Source of the DNA: Larix sibirica
Taxonomy: Eukaryota; Streptophyta; Pinopsida; Pinales; Pinaceae
Direction of reading: 5' to 3'
Assembly: GCA_004151065.3 (NCBI GenBank)
Contig: NWUY0300059907.1
Coordinates: 9,014-19,056, forward strand
DNA: 10,043 nucleotides
The notes below the pieces were generated by a model. That model was given only the letters and a program-made list of their open reading frames with translations, did no database searches and was not told the DNA's origin. This document shows, piece by piece, positions 1-7,760 of this stretch (position 1 is the stretch's first letter; each line of letters starts with the position of its first letter). A program made the translations under genes and the position numbers.

Positions 1-576
1 CCCTCTTTGATGTTTAGTGGGGCCTACTTGGTTAGTGCACCCTCCTTGGCCATTCCAAGCCTCCTTTGATTCTCCTCATGTTCTAGTGCACCCTCACTAG
101 CTATTTTTAGCCTGCATTCCTTGAAAAAATGGTAACTCCCCTCTTGTTTCACCTTTTTATATTCTAGTAAAGGGAATATCTAATTGTAACCTCTCTATCA
201 TTAATCGAGTAATCCCCCAGTGAATTTGAGTTACCTCTCTAGGAATTGGAGTCACTCCCTTGGGAATTCTGATGGATATAGAAGGATTTGAATTGGATCT
301 CTTTCACTCTTCTTCTTATCTCTCTCTGATATTTCCATTGTAGGGGAATGCTCTCTTTTTTGGTAAATACATGCTCTTGAGTAGGAGATGCATTGTATTG
401 TAGGAATATTTAAGGCCTTGTGATGAGGTTTGAACACACTATAATGGGGAATTGAAGATTGATCTATGATTACACAACATGGGTCCTTCTACCATTGCTT
501 GTCTCTGTCCAATATATCTCGTAAATATGGGGTGAGGGGGGTGATATATTGAGGGATTGTGTAGCGAGGGGATTCN
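1..576 (+). repeat. 5' LTR, left end outside window
   Basis: Bases 1-575 align with 2090-2663 in the same orientation. The 3' copy starts 160 bases before its equivalent of base 1, so the first ~160 bases of this LTR lie upstream of the window. From about base 73 to 575 I see two substitutions (near 112 and at 570). Bases 1-72 carry about 14 differences. The right edge is set at 576, where the sequence reads GATTC followed by an undetermined base; if that base is A the LTR ends in the canonical CA, matching GATTCA at 2659-2664. A sub-repeat starting TAGTGCACCCTC occurs at 33 and 84. Confidence 0.88.
407..413 (+). promoter_or_regulatory. candidate TATA box in 5' LTR
   Basis: TATTTAA lies about 165 bases before the LTR end and is followed by a GC-richer stretch. 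This is a plausible place for the promoter of the retroelement RNA. An identical heptamer sits at 2495-2501 in the other LTR. The call rests on motif and position only; AT-rich DNA makes such motifs common. Confidence 0.25.
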
Positions 577-740
577 GACACCAATCCCACATGCAAGCAC
601 CAACTCCCTGAACCAACCTGTGAGGACACCAATCCTCTGCACAAGCACCAACTTGCTAATACATGCTCCAACCTGTGAGGACACCAATCCTCTGTACAAG
701 CATCGACTTGCTATGTTCAGGAACCAACCTGAGAGGAGAC
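577..740 (+). repeat. ~55-bp tandem repeat next to 5' LTR
   Basis: The word GACACCAATCC recurs at 577, 625 and 680. AAGCAYCRACT recurs at 594, 643 and 698. CCAACCTG recurs at 613, 668 and 724. The units are therefore about 48, 55 and 56 bases long, three in all, with the last one decayed. The array begins at the first base after the LTR boundary, where a tRNA primer-binding site should be. Open frames through this region in either strand follow the repeat and have no recognisable protein similarity. Confidence 0.8.
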
Positions 741-1290
741 TACAGTCTCCTTTCCTTGACCTATCTTTCCTCCTTGAGATAGATGCATATGTTCTTCTGT
801 TGAACTCTCTTCTGATTTGTGCACACAACTTCACACTTTTCTTGTTCACTAATTCAATCTATTATATGCGTACTTATGTGCTCTAATTTAGTTCTATGCA
901 ACTATTATGCTTCTCTATTTGTTCTGCACATTGCTCCACTTACTGTGTTCTTTGCTTTGGTTATGTGCACTGGTTTTATTGTTGTATACTCTGCTTCAGT
1001 TTTATGCACTACTCTAATCTCAATTCGCGCATTTTAGACATGCTCTACTTCAATTGCACATTCATTTATGATATCATTCTACACAATCAGATTTTCACAT
1101 TTACTTAGCTCTCATATTTTTGCACTTTGCACGAACCATCCTCATCTTCTAATCCCTATAAATTAATTATCTACTTGGAATCTGCGCACTCGATTAGAGC
1201 TCCATTCTTTCTTGAATGGATAGTGAAATAGATAGATTACTTCCTTTATTTATACAAATGTCGGGTCACTTCTTAGGCCGAAAAAATATT
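741..1290 (+). other. Non-coding pyrimidine-rich interior
   Basis: This stretch between the tandem repeat and the integrase remains holds no recognised gene. It is rich in T and C on the + strand and repeatedly uses the word TGCAC (at 820, 925, 966, 1005, 1055, 1121 and 1128), usually after a short run of T, which suggests an old, badly eroded short tandem array. A small hairpin (TCCATTC at 1201-1207 with GAATGGA at 1214-1220) is also present. Short open frames here look like by-products of the low-complexity sequence. Confidence 0.4.
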
Positions 1291-1444
1291 GTATGGTAAT
1301 ACTAGCTCATCATGTTGACTGTATTCTTCCTTATTTTATGGCAGAGCCGACTTAACATGATGGCTGTAGTCCCACTTGTCTCTTAATGCGTTTTACATTA
1401 ATGACAACTTTCCAACAGGTCAGAACATAAATCATAGACAGTTT

Positions 1445-1858
1445 AAATTTGGATATCATGTCCTTTTCAAATTCAGACCCAAGAAAACCTCCTTGAACTT
1501 GGGGAATTGATCCACGCTAGCTGCTAGATATCATGGACCCTTTGAGATATTAGCTAGGATAGGCCCTGTTGCGTATGAGCTTTCATTCCTTCTTGCATAA
1601 AAGTGAAAAATGTAATTTACGTGTCTTTGTTAAAAAAGTATATACCTGATGCTAATCATGTGATTTATTGGAATGTGATTCATGTGGAACTCGAAGGATA
1701 TTTTCCAGCACAACCAGTTACCATATTGGGAAGAAATGTCAAGCTACTCCAGAATCAAGAGATTAGGTAGGTAAAGGTCCAATGGACCTACTACAGTCTT
1801 GAAGACGATACTTGGGTTGGAATATTCTATTAGGGAGGCATACCCTCATATTTTTTGA
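1445..1858 (+). pseudogene. Ty3/gypsy integrase C-terminal fragment
   Basis: This is the remnant of the C-terminal DNA-binding end of a retrotransposon integrase, which helps insert element cDNA into the host chromosome. In the frame starting at 1445 it reads KFGYHVLFKFRPKKTSL, then an in-frame stop, then RYHGPFEILARIGPVAYELS, the GPF/Y-type module. A frameshift near 1597 moves to the frame of VSLLKKYIPDANHV and VKVQWTYYSLEDDTW, with a TAG at 1768-1770 between those two motifs. A second frameshift near 1816 leads to EYSIREAYPHIF and a stop at 1856-1858. The catalytic DDE core and everything upstream are absent. The RPYKQTSLK / YGPF / HVSLLKKY / ATWE order is the usual plant gypsy signature, with a tail related to chromodomains. 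At least two frameshifts and two stops rule out function. Confidence 0.85.
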
Positions 1859-1918
1859 AATTTTGTGTTGCAACATGTATGTAATAAGCATGCATTGAGG
1901 ACGATGCATTTTTTTAAT

Positions 1919-1929
1919 GGGGAAGGGGA
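1919..1929 (+). other. Polypurine tract of + strand gypsy element
   Basis: The 11-base all-purine run GGGGAAGGGGA ends directly before the first base of the 3' LTR. Plus-strand DNA synthesis of an LTR retrotransposon is primed from such a tract. Its position after the integrase remains and against the LTR edge supports the boundary at 1929/1930. Confidence 0.75.
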
Positions 1930-2664
1930 TATAATACCCTAGACATATGTTATTATTTTGTTTATTATTGGGAAATAGGTGTTAGGACTATGGACTTTGG
2001 ANNTTGGGGACTAGGAGTTGTTTCTCTCCCTAACATTACTTCTTGGACCCTGTATTTTTATCATTTTGGTTTATGCAGGTATTATTAGACCCTCTTTGAT
2101 GTTTGGTGGGACCGTCCTGGCTAGTGCGCCCTCCTTGGCTATTCTAAGCCTCTGGTGTGTTCCTCATGTTCTAGTGCACCCTCACTAGCTATTTTTAGCT
2201 TGCATTCCTTGAAAAAATGGTAACTCCCCTCTTGTTTCACCTTTTTATATTCTAGTAAAGGGAATATCTAATTGTAACCTCTCTATCATTAATCGAGTAA
2301 TCCCCCAGTGAATTTGAGTTACCTCTCTAGGAATTGGAGTCACTCCCTTGGGAATTCTGATGGATATAGAAGGATTTGAATTGGATCTCTTTCACTCTTC
2401 TTCTTATCTCTCTCTGATATTTCCATTGTAGGGGAATGCTCTCTTTTTTGGTAAATACATGCTCTTGAGTAGGAGATGCATTGTATTGTAGGAATATTTA
2501 AGGCCTTGTGATGAGGTTTGAACACACTATAATGGGGAATTGAAGATTGATCTATGATTACACAACATGGGTCCTTCTACCATTGCTTGTCTCTGTCCAA
2601 TATATCTCGTAAATATGGGGTGAGGGGGGTGATATATTGAGGGATTGTGTAGCGAGGTGATTCA
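1930..2664 (+). repeat. 3' LTR of + strand gypsy element (~735 bp)
   Basis: It starts directly after the polypurine tract with TATAATACCC, where family knowledge would predict TGTAATACCC, so the terminal TG seems to have mutated to TA. It ends with CA at 2663-2664. Bases 2090-2663 are the direct repeat of 1-575. Two undetermined bases lie at 2002-2003, in the part whose partner is outside the window. A candidate TATA box (TATTTAA) is at 2495-2501. The bases after the LTR (CAACC) would be the 3' target duplication, which cannot be tested here. Confidence 0.85.
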
Positions 2665-4232
2665 CAACCCACCAGGTAGTGTATATGTAAGGGAAAGTTG
2701 ATATGGTGAAAGGTGTAGTTGTGGTATTCTCACGATGTTAAAAAGGGCTAAACCATATGTTATGGTTCAAATAATTTTAAGCATTTTTGGGTTGTGATAC
2801 CTATTGCATTGCATCCATAATGTTGTTTCCAATAAGGAATAATTTTTGTTTTCACTGAAAAAGGTTTCTGTATAACAGAGATACAATTATTTTTGTGTGG
2901 TAGTGTTCTTGGTGTTGAGATGATTGCACCATACCTTTTGGTTTGGGAGTACCTATCCTATGGATCTATGGCCTCAGATCAGGGGTTAATGTCATGTTGA
3001 AATATGCATGAGCATGGCATGTCATGGATGGGTGGAACGTTGTCCTATTGAAGCTAGTTTGTTTTCATTAAGATGAGTATTTTGTTATATGCTTATTTAC
3101 TGCAATTTTTTATATATATGTGCTCATGGATCTGATTTTGTTGTCATTTACATGGTTTTAGATGGAAGCCTTCATATATGGTTTTATTTATGTTAATATG
3201 GCTGTAGGTGGAAGTCAATAAATCTGATTTTTAACATTATTAATATGGTTGATTGTGAAATCCTGTAGATCTATTTATTTACATTGTTTATGGTGTCTTG
3301 TAGATATGAATGTTTTAAATTTTAAATGGTTGTAACATATATGATATTTAATGTTTGAAATCATGCGAATAGCTTGCTCAAATTTGGTTTCATTTCATGC
3401 TTGCATCTACCATGCATAACATGTGCTTCAGGGAATAATTTTAATTTGTATTCATGCATTTCATTTTAAAATATTGATTGCTTATTTTATTGGATTTTGG
3501 GCATGCTGGCCTAGCCTTAGTTATCCTTATTCTGTTGTGAATTACCCTTATTCAACCTTCCCCTCGGGATCCTAGATGTCCTTGGCCTTGGTTTAGCGGT
3601 GAGGGACATCACATATAGACATAGGGGACTTAAAAAAATGGGAAAAATAACATGGTTGTGGAAAAGATGAAATATTGAAACACATGTGAGTTCATGACGC
3701 AGTTAGTCTTCTACCTACCTAATGATTTTCTTGTAATATAAAACATGGGAGTTTTCTTAAGACCCATGCATTGAAGTAGTTTGTTTAGAATCTCTTTGTA
3801 TAAAGAAATGGGATTCTAGTAATAGGACACCATCAATTGGTTAAGTTGAGAGAATGAAATCATGTGATCTCTTGGAATGATGAACAACTATTGTCTCTCC
3901 TTGACATCATGAGACAAACCTGCAAGAATAGGAACACTTGTACCCAGTAAGTAACTCCGATGGATCATATTAATTCAAGTGCAAGGTTGGCATGGCAATA
4001 TCAAATTTTAGTGGGTTACTCAAGTTAGAAAAATATTTTAAAGAATTGATGATGAAGCTCAAAATTAAAATGATGTCTTGGGTGATGGTAAACACGATGT
4101 TATTTATTTCCTCCTTGGATTTGTTAAGCTTAAATTTGTTACAATTTTTTTGAAGATGGTTCATAAGAGGTGTGCTAATAACTTCCTTTATAATTTAGGA
4201 TTCCAACAAGAAGAAGTTCTCTAAGAACTTGC
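2665..4232. other. No recognisable gene; unassigned AT-rich DNA
   Basis: Reading both strands I find no recognisable protein, RNA gene or element terminus, apart from the degenerate tandem array at 3130-3312 listed separately. A short GC-richer patch lies at about 3500-3610. A minus-strand open frame of 64 codons at 3970-4164 is rich in I, L, N and K and matches no family I know; this AT-rich sequence can produce such frames by chance. A short palindrome (AAGTTCT at 4214-4220 with AGAACTT at 4224-4230) lies just before the CACTA end. Confidence 0.6.
3130..3312 (+). repeat. Degenerate ~46-bp tandem array, four units
   Basis: Two words keep the same phase through the block. ATGGTTTTAGATGGAAG and its variants start at 3152, 3198, 3245 and 3290 (spacings 46, 47, 45). 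ATCTGATTTT and its variants start at 3130, 3222 and 3269, with a weak copy near 3177. The units are strongly diverged, so the array is old. No coding frame runs through it. Confidence 0.6.
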
Positions 4233-4440
4233 CACTACAAGAAAAACACCACTTAGTGGAGGTTTTTAGTGTTACAAGATTGGGTAAAATTATTAAAAAA
4301 CATATACAAAACCTTCGGTATTTATAGTGGATATTTTAGCGAATGTTCACTATAACTTAAAATTATGTGGGACTAAAGGTACTATTGAAGGTTTTCCTCC
4401 AATGCATTTAAAATAAGGTGCATTGGTGCAAACATATTTA
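4233..4440 (+). mobile_element. CACTA (En/Spm) transposon terminus, one end
   Basis: CACTACAAGAAAAA at 4233-4246 is the canonical terminal inverted repeat start of plant CACTA DNA transposons. It is followed by subterminal structure typical of the superfamily: the palindrome CCACTTAGTGG (4249-4259), the 9-mer GGAGGTTTT / GAAGGTTTT in both orientations (4258-4266, 4387-4395, and as AAAACCTTC at 4308-4316), and a 14-bp inverted repeat (4322-4335 with 4342-4355). Such repeats are where the transposase complex of known Spm-type elements binds. The element should extend rightwards from 4233. The 3-base target duplication would be TGC (4230-4232). The matching end and any transposase coding were not found, so the right limit given here covers only the recognisable subterminal part. 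Confidence 0.72.
4322..4355. repeat. Subterminal hairpin of CACTA end
   Basis: TTATAGTGGATATT (4322-4335) pairs with AATGTTCACTATAA (4342-4355) across a 6-base loop. Twelve of 14 positions match exactly, and the other two would be G-U wobbles in RNA. The perfect 9-bp inverted pair AAAACCTTC (4308-4316) and GAAGGTTTT (4387-4395) encloses it. Confidence 0.7.
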
Positions 4441-5421
4441 ACACATACATGTGTGTATTATATGCTTTTTTTAAAAATTGGCGTATAATAGATAGTTTTA
4501 AAGAATGGGTGCACATTATATAATTTGAAAGCAGCAATATGTACTATATATATTCTAAAAGCATCAATGTTTATTATATTTTTAAAATCCCTTTAACAAG
4601 TATTATCTATGGGCACTAGTCCATATGTATCCTTGTGCACCCTCAAGTCATGCTAATGGTAATGATAATAGTAATGACAATGCTAATGGTATCATACGAG
4701 GGAACAATGCTTCTATTTTAGTTACGAGCACACGTGTGTAAATAGTTATGAAATATAATGTTGCATTCAAATGAATATAATACACCAATATGTTTTAGTG
4801 TTATTTTTGTGTGTTGTGGGTATGCAAATGAAATTTGTTGTTTTTTTAATATATAATATTTCAATTAATCATAATAAAATCAATTTTTTTATAATTACAG
4901 TGATTTATATTATAATTAATTTGTTTTGATATAATCATTGCATTAATGTATTATATCATTTTAACAAATATAACGTTAATTATAATTTTCTTCATTTTTA
5001 TAATGTAAAGCATCTATATATTTAATCCACATTGTAACATTATACAACACTAGAGACAATAGTAGAATATAAAACCTATTTTATTACATATGAATAAGAG
5101 ACCTTTCATCATACAAAATGATATGACATAAAGGTCATGCTAATAAAATGTCAATAGACAATTGTTACAATTATTGGTAACTCGTCTTCATATAGATTAG
5201 GACAATTTATCAACATTAAACAAAATGTCTAATTTTTATGGACAAACATTCCAAAATATAAAAGTTTTAACATTTAGTTATATTTATCATCATTCATCTC
5301 TAAAAGAACTATCATTTCTCAAGATTCTTGCACGAATATTTCTTCATCATATCTAGGAGATATTGTACTTGGGTTATTTGCAATGTTTTGTTGATTAATT
5401 TGATTTTGTTTTGCTTATCCA
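4441..5421. other. AT-rich stretch with no recognisable gene
   Basis: This region may be CACTA interior or unrelated DNA; no transposase or other protein similarity is visible on either strand. It contains the TAATGR microsatellite at 4654-4689, a 10-bp palindrome CACACGTGTG at 4729-4738 and long A/T runs between about 4840 and 5080. The right edge is the inferred end of the minus-strand LTR. Confidence 0.5.
4654..4689 (+). repeat. Degenerate TAATGR hexanucleotide microsatellite
   Basis: Six consecutive hexamers read TAATGG, TAATGA, TAATAG, TAATGA, CAATGC and TAATGG. The surrounding 10-mer TGCTAATGGT recurs exactly at 4651 and 4681. Confidence 0.75.
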
Positions 5422-5851
5422 TGTTCCACATACAAACATAGAAATAAAGTGTAATTAGTATATCTACATTTGATGTTGATTGAAACCACTCACGAGCAAA
5501 TTTCTACATAGAAGTGAGAATATAAAATCTCTCCCTGAATTTCATTAAGAGAGGACAAGATTTTATAGCTTTGCATGCGGGAAAAAAACTCAACAAACTA
5601 ATAGATAATATCTCATAATGATCCTAAATATGAGTAACAAATTACAATAATAGAGATAATTGTTAGATATAAGATTCCAACTTCTCTTTGAGAATAAGAA
5701 AGCATCTCAACTACTCCATAAGAATATGAAACTAAAAGGATACATCAAATAAATTCCATAACAATAAGTACACCATAAAAATAATACAAAACTGATATCT
5801 CATATGAGACAGAAAATAGACTAAAAAACATATCACTAAGAATCCCTATCA
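5422..5851 (-). repeat. Probable 3' LTR of minus-strand gypsy element
   Basis: Minus-strand bases from 5851 begin TGATAGGG directly after a purine tract and run through a TATA box (5559-5568) and a pyrimidine-rich leader to a likely CA end at 5422. No second copy exists in the window, so both edges are inferred from motifs and from the typical position after the integrase tail. A minus-strand open frame across 5312-5623, with one internal stop, is best explained as LTR sequence and not as a gene. Confidence 0.6.
5559..5568 (-). promoter_or_regulatory. TATA box in minus-strand LTR
   Basis: The minus strand reads CTATAAAATC here, preceded by GCATGCAAAG and followed by a short C/T-rich stretch. 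This is the usual setting of a plant LTR promoter, where genomic RNA would start about 30 bases downstream. Position about 290 bases into the LTR fits. Confidence 0.5.
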
Positions 5852-5865
5852 TTCCTCCCAAAAAT
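5852..5865 (-). other. Polypurine tract of minus-strand gypsy element
   Basis: The minus strand reads ATTTTTGGGAGGAA just before the TGATAGGG start of the LTR. The run is purine-rich at its 3' end and lies immediately after the end of the integrase remains, as expected for the plus-strand primer site. Confidence 0.5.
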
Positions 5866-7310
5866 AGAAGCATTGGCCTCCAATGCTTTCAGGAGAGGGA
5901 GAAAATGTTGTTGCATATGATTCTAATAAATTCCATGAGCTTGATGGGGAATATGATATTGCTTATGAACAATATAGGAAGTTGTGGATCCTTGACGAGT
6001 CTCGAGAGTTTTTGTGTGAAAACAATGATATGCAACAAGCGAAAGTTGAAAACCTAGAACAAATAATGTAAGATGACTAATCAAAATATATGTATTGAAT
6101 GTTGAATCATGAAAGGGTTTGAGAAAATCAACATGAACAACGTCATGAATTCCCAAGTGAGATAGAATGTCAAGGTGGAAAGCATTTTGAGGGCTATACC
6201 GAATAATATTGAACTTACTGTATGCCGAGACCACATTTATCAAAATGAAACCACACTTTGTCACCAACTTGAAAATGATGTGGTATGTGATGTTGATCTA
6301 TGAGTTGTTTCTACTTTTGATTTAGCCTTCTAAATAATTTGGATGAATTTGACTTGGAGGTTTTTCAAGTGAAGAACACAATTCTATGCCTTATTTTTCT
6401 CTTTGTGAAGATGTGTTGTAGCTAGAAAAGGAAAATATAAAGGTAACTCATAGGGAGCCAAAGGATGAAAACCAAATAAAACTTCAAAAGGATAGTGACT
6501 AGTAGATTAGGGAACCACTTGTTTATAGGCACACCTAATATGGGTAAGACTCAAATCCCACTTGGCTAGAGAGGTATGATGATAGATGAGAACATTTTGG
6601 ACTAAACTATGGTTAACCACTTCAATTTGACCATCGATTTGTGAATGAAAGGAAGTGGAAAATTAAGAGAAACTCCTAATATTTTCTAAAGGAAATGCCA
6701 AAAATGGCACACAAAAAATGAATCATGATCATACACAATACTTGTTGGAAGACCAAATGAGCATAAAATAAAGTCAAAGAATAGTAGGGAAAATTCACTA
6801 GAAGATTCAATCTTGTGAGAGGGAATAAGATTATTTTTATTGAATTTATAAATAACAAAAAAAATGAAATCATGGTGATAGATAGTCATGCTAAAGCTAT
6901 TATCAAAATCCATGTAAATTATTTCCCAAGGACAGGTTGAAATAGGTAAAGGAAAACTCAAACCAAGCTTCGTGTTAGCTAGTTTGGAGCAACAAGATAC
7001 TACACAATACCTTAAGAAATGAAGAACACCTTGCTACATGTGAGTCTAGTAAAAGAAGTGATGAAGATGATGAAGAGTCTTTTTCTTGTAAAAGTGACCA
7101 CCATAGAGAGTAGATTGTGTCTTTTTGAGAAAAAAAATTAGTGGTGGCCATGAGGTACAACTTGTCAAACTTGTGCAATAATCCATCATTTATATGAAAA
7201 TATTGTGAAATAACTACGTTGGATGAGGTAGAATGTTGTAGGCTCTCGTAAATGTGCCCTAAATTTGAATCATTTGGATATTGTATTATTTCCCAAGTCT
7301 GAAATCTCAT
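5866..7310 (-). pseudogene. Ty3/gypsy integrase remnant
   Basis: Integrase inserts retrotransposon cDNA into chromosomes. In reading order the remains show: a trace of the zinc-binding region (LLHKFDKL, later HVARCSS) interrupted by a serine-rich (TCD)n tract near 7056-7080; the core start PLPISTCPWE; MDF with the first catalytic Asp (codon 6908-6910); IVYDHDSFF with the second Asp (6728-6730); and DGQIEVVNHSL with the catalytic Glu (6621-6623). The second Asp and the Glu are about 35 residues apart, as in DD35E integrases. FAYN- and PFEV-type motifs follow, then FQVGDKVWFHFD (about 6285-6250), a GPF/Y-like IRYSPQNAFHLD, and HVDFLKPFHD. The end (about 6020-5866) looks like a worn chromodomain-type tail. 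Several frame changes (near 6970, between 6728 and 6623, and near 6240) and stops show it is dead although the catalytic residues survive. Confidence 0.85.
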
Positions 7311-7760
7311 ATGTGAAGTAGTGACAATATTTAAGACATGAAAAGATAGAGGTCTACTCAAGCTATTGCCTACTGAGTTTGTGCTTCCATTTTTGTACTT
7401 GATAACCAAATGTAAGTGCTACAAATAAGATTCCCACTTGATATTTTGAGCTTCTTCAATTTTGTTTTGGGATTGAAGAAATTGCAACGGTAAATGATTA
7501 GTATGCACAATAATTTATTTGCCCATAAGATAGTTTCCTCAGTATTTGATAGCTTGAACTAATGTATATAATTATTTATCATAAATGGACTAGTTGCATT
7601 TGGATTATGAAAATGTATCAAAATGATAAGACACTCGATTCCCATTTTTCATCAAGATTGCACCAAATGTGAATTGTGAAGCATTAGTCTCAATTGTAAA
7701 GGGTTGTGAGAGATCATGTGAAACAAGTATAAATATTAAAATAAAATTATGTTAAAGTAC
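7311..7760 (-). pseudogene. Ty3/gypsy RNase H remnant
   Basis: RNase H degrades the RNA strand of the RNA-DNA hybrid during reverse transcription. The minus strand reads FTIETNASQFTFGAIL, where the family has ETDAS, so the first catalytic Asp is replaced by Asn (codon AAT at 7683-7685). LMKNGN follows, then stops and frame changes, then NHLPLQFLQSQNKIEEAQ, KWESYL, a TAG, and finally LVIKYKNGSTNSVGNSLSRP, the conserved end of the domain (family IKYKKG...ADALSRP). The last part continues in frame into the linker before integrase. Loss of the catalytic Asp together with in-frame stops makes it non-functional. Confidence 0.85.

Larger units (their letters stand above)
1..2664 (+). mobile_element. 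Ty3/gypsy LTR retrotransposon, large internal deletion
   Basis: Two direct repeats in the same orientation (1-576 and 1930-2664) flank about 1.35 kb that ends with integrase C-terminal coding remains and a G-rich polypurine tract. This is the order expected at the 3' end of a Ty3/gypsy element. Autonomous plant gypsy elements usually have an interior of 4-6 kb or more. Here gag, protease, reverse transcriptase, RNase H and the integrase catalytic core are missing, and no primer-binding site follows the 5' LTR. It is therefore a non-autonomous deletion derivative that would need proteins from another copy to move. The 5' target-site flank lies outside the window, so target-site duplication cannot be tested. 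The integrase tail resembles conifer gypsy families, from recalled family knowledge. Confidence 0.85.

Noticed and set aside
252-437. Minus-strand 61-codon open frame, identical to one at 2340-2525
   Set aside because: The identity comes from the two LTR copies. The frame is antisense to the element and matches no protein family.
439-849. Minus-strand 136-codon frame and overlapping frames on both strands over 489-886
   Set aside because: They run across the undetermined base at 576 and the 55-bp tandem array. Their repetitive residues reflect the DNA repeat.
819-1108. Two overlapping + strand frames of about 70 codons
   Set aside because: They are hydrophobic and cysteine-rich because the DNA is pyrimidine-rich and low in complexity. 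No family is recognisable and the frames overlap each other.
3970-4164. Minus-strand 64-codon frame
   Set aside because: Biased I/L/N/K content in AT-rich DNA, no recognised domain, and no supporting flanking frames.
4729-4738. CACACGTGTG palindrome containing a CACGTG G-box core
   Set aside because: No gene or promoter is near it, and a single short palindrome is not evidence of regulation.
5312-5623. Minus-strand frame of about 100 codons with a single internal TAG, at first sight an exon
   Set aside because: It covers the TATA box and leader of the inferred LTR, so it is better explained as LTR sequence.
5883-6071. + strand 62-codon frame, acidic
   Set aside because: It is the antisense shadow of the integrase tail of the minus-strand gypsy element.
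7077-7095. TTTTTCTTGTA followed by AAAGTG as the possible opposite end of the CACTA element
   Set aside because: It has extra bases inside the terminal motif and lies inside gypsy integrase coding remains. It is more likely a chance match.
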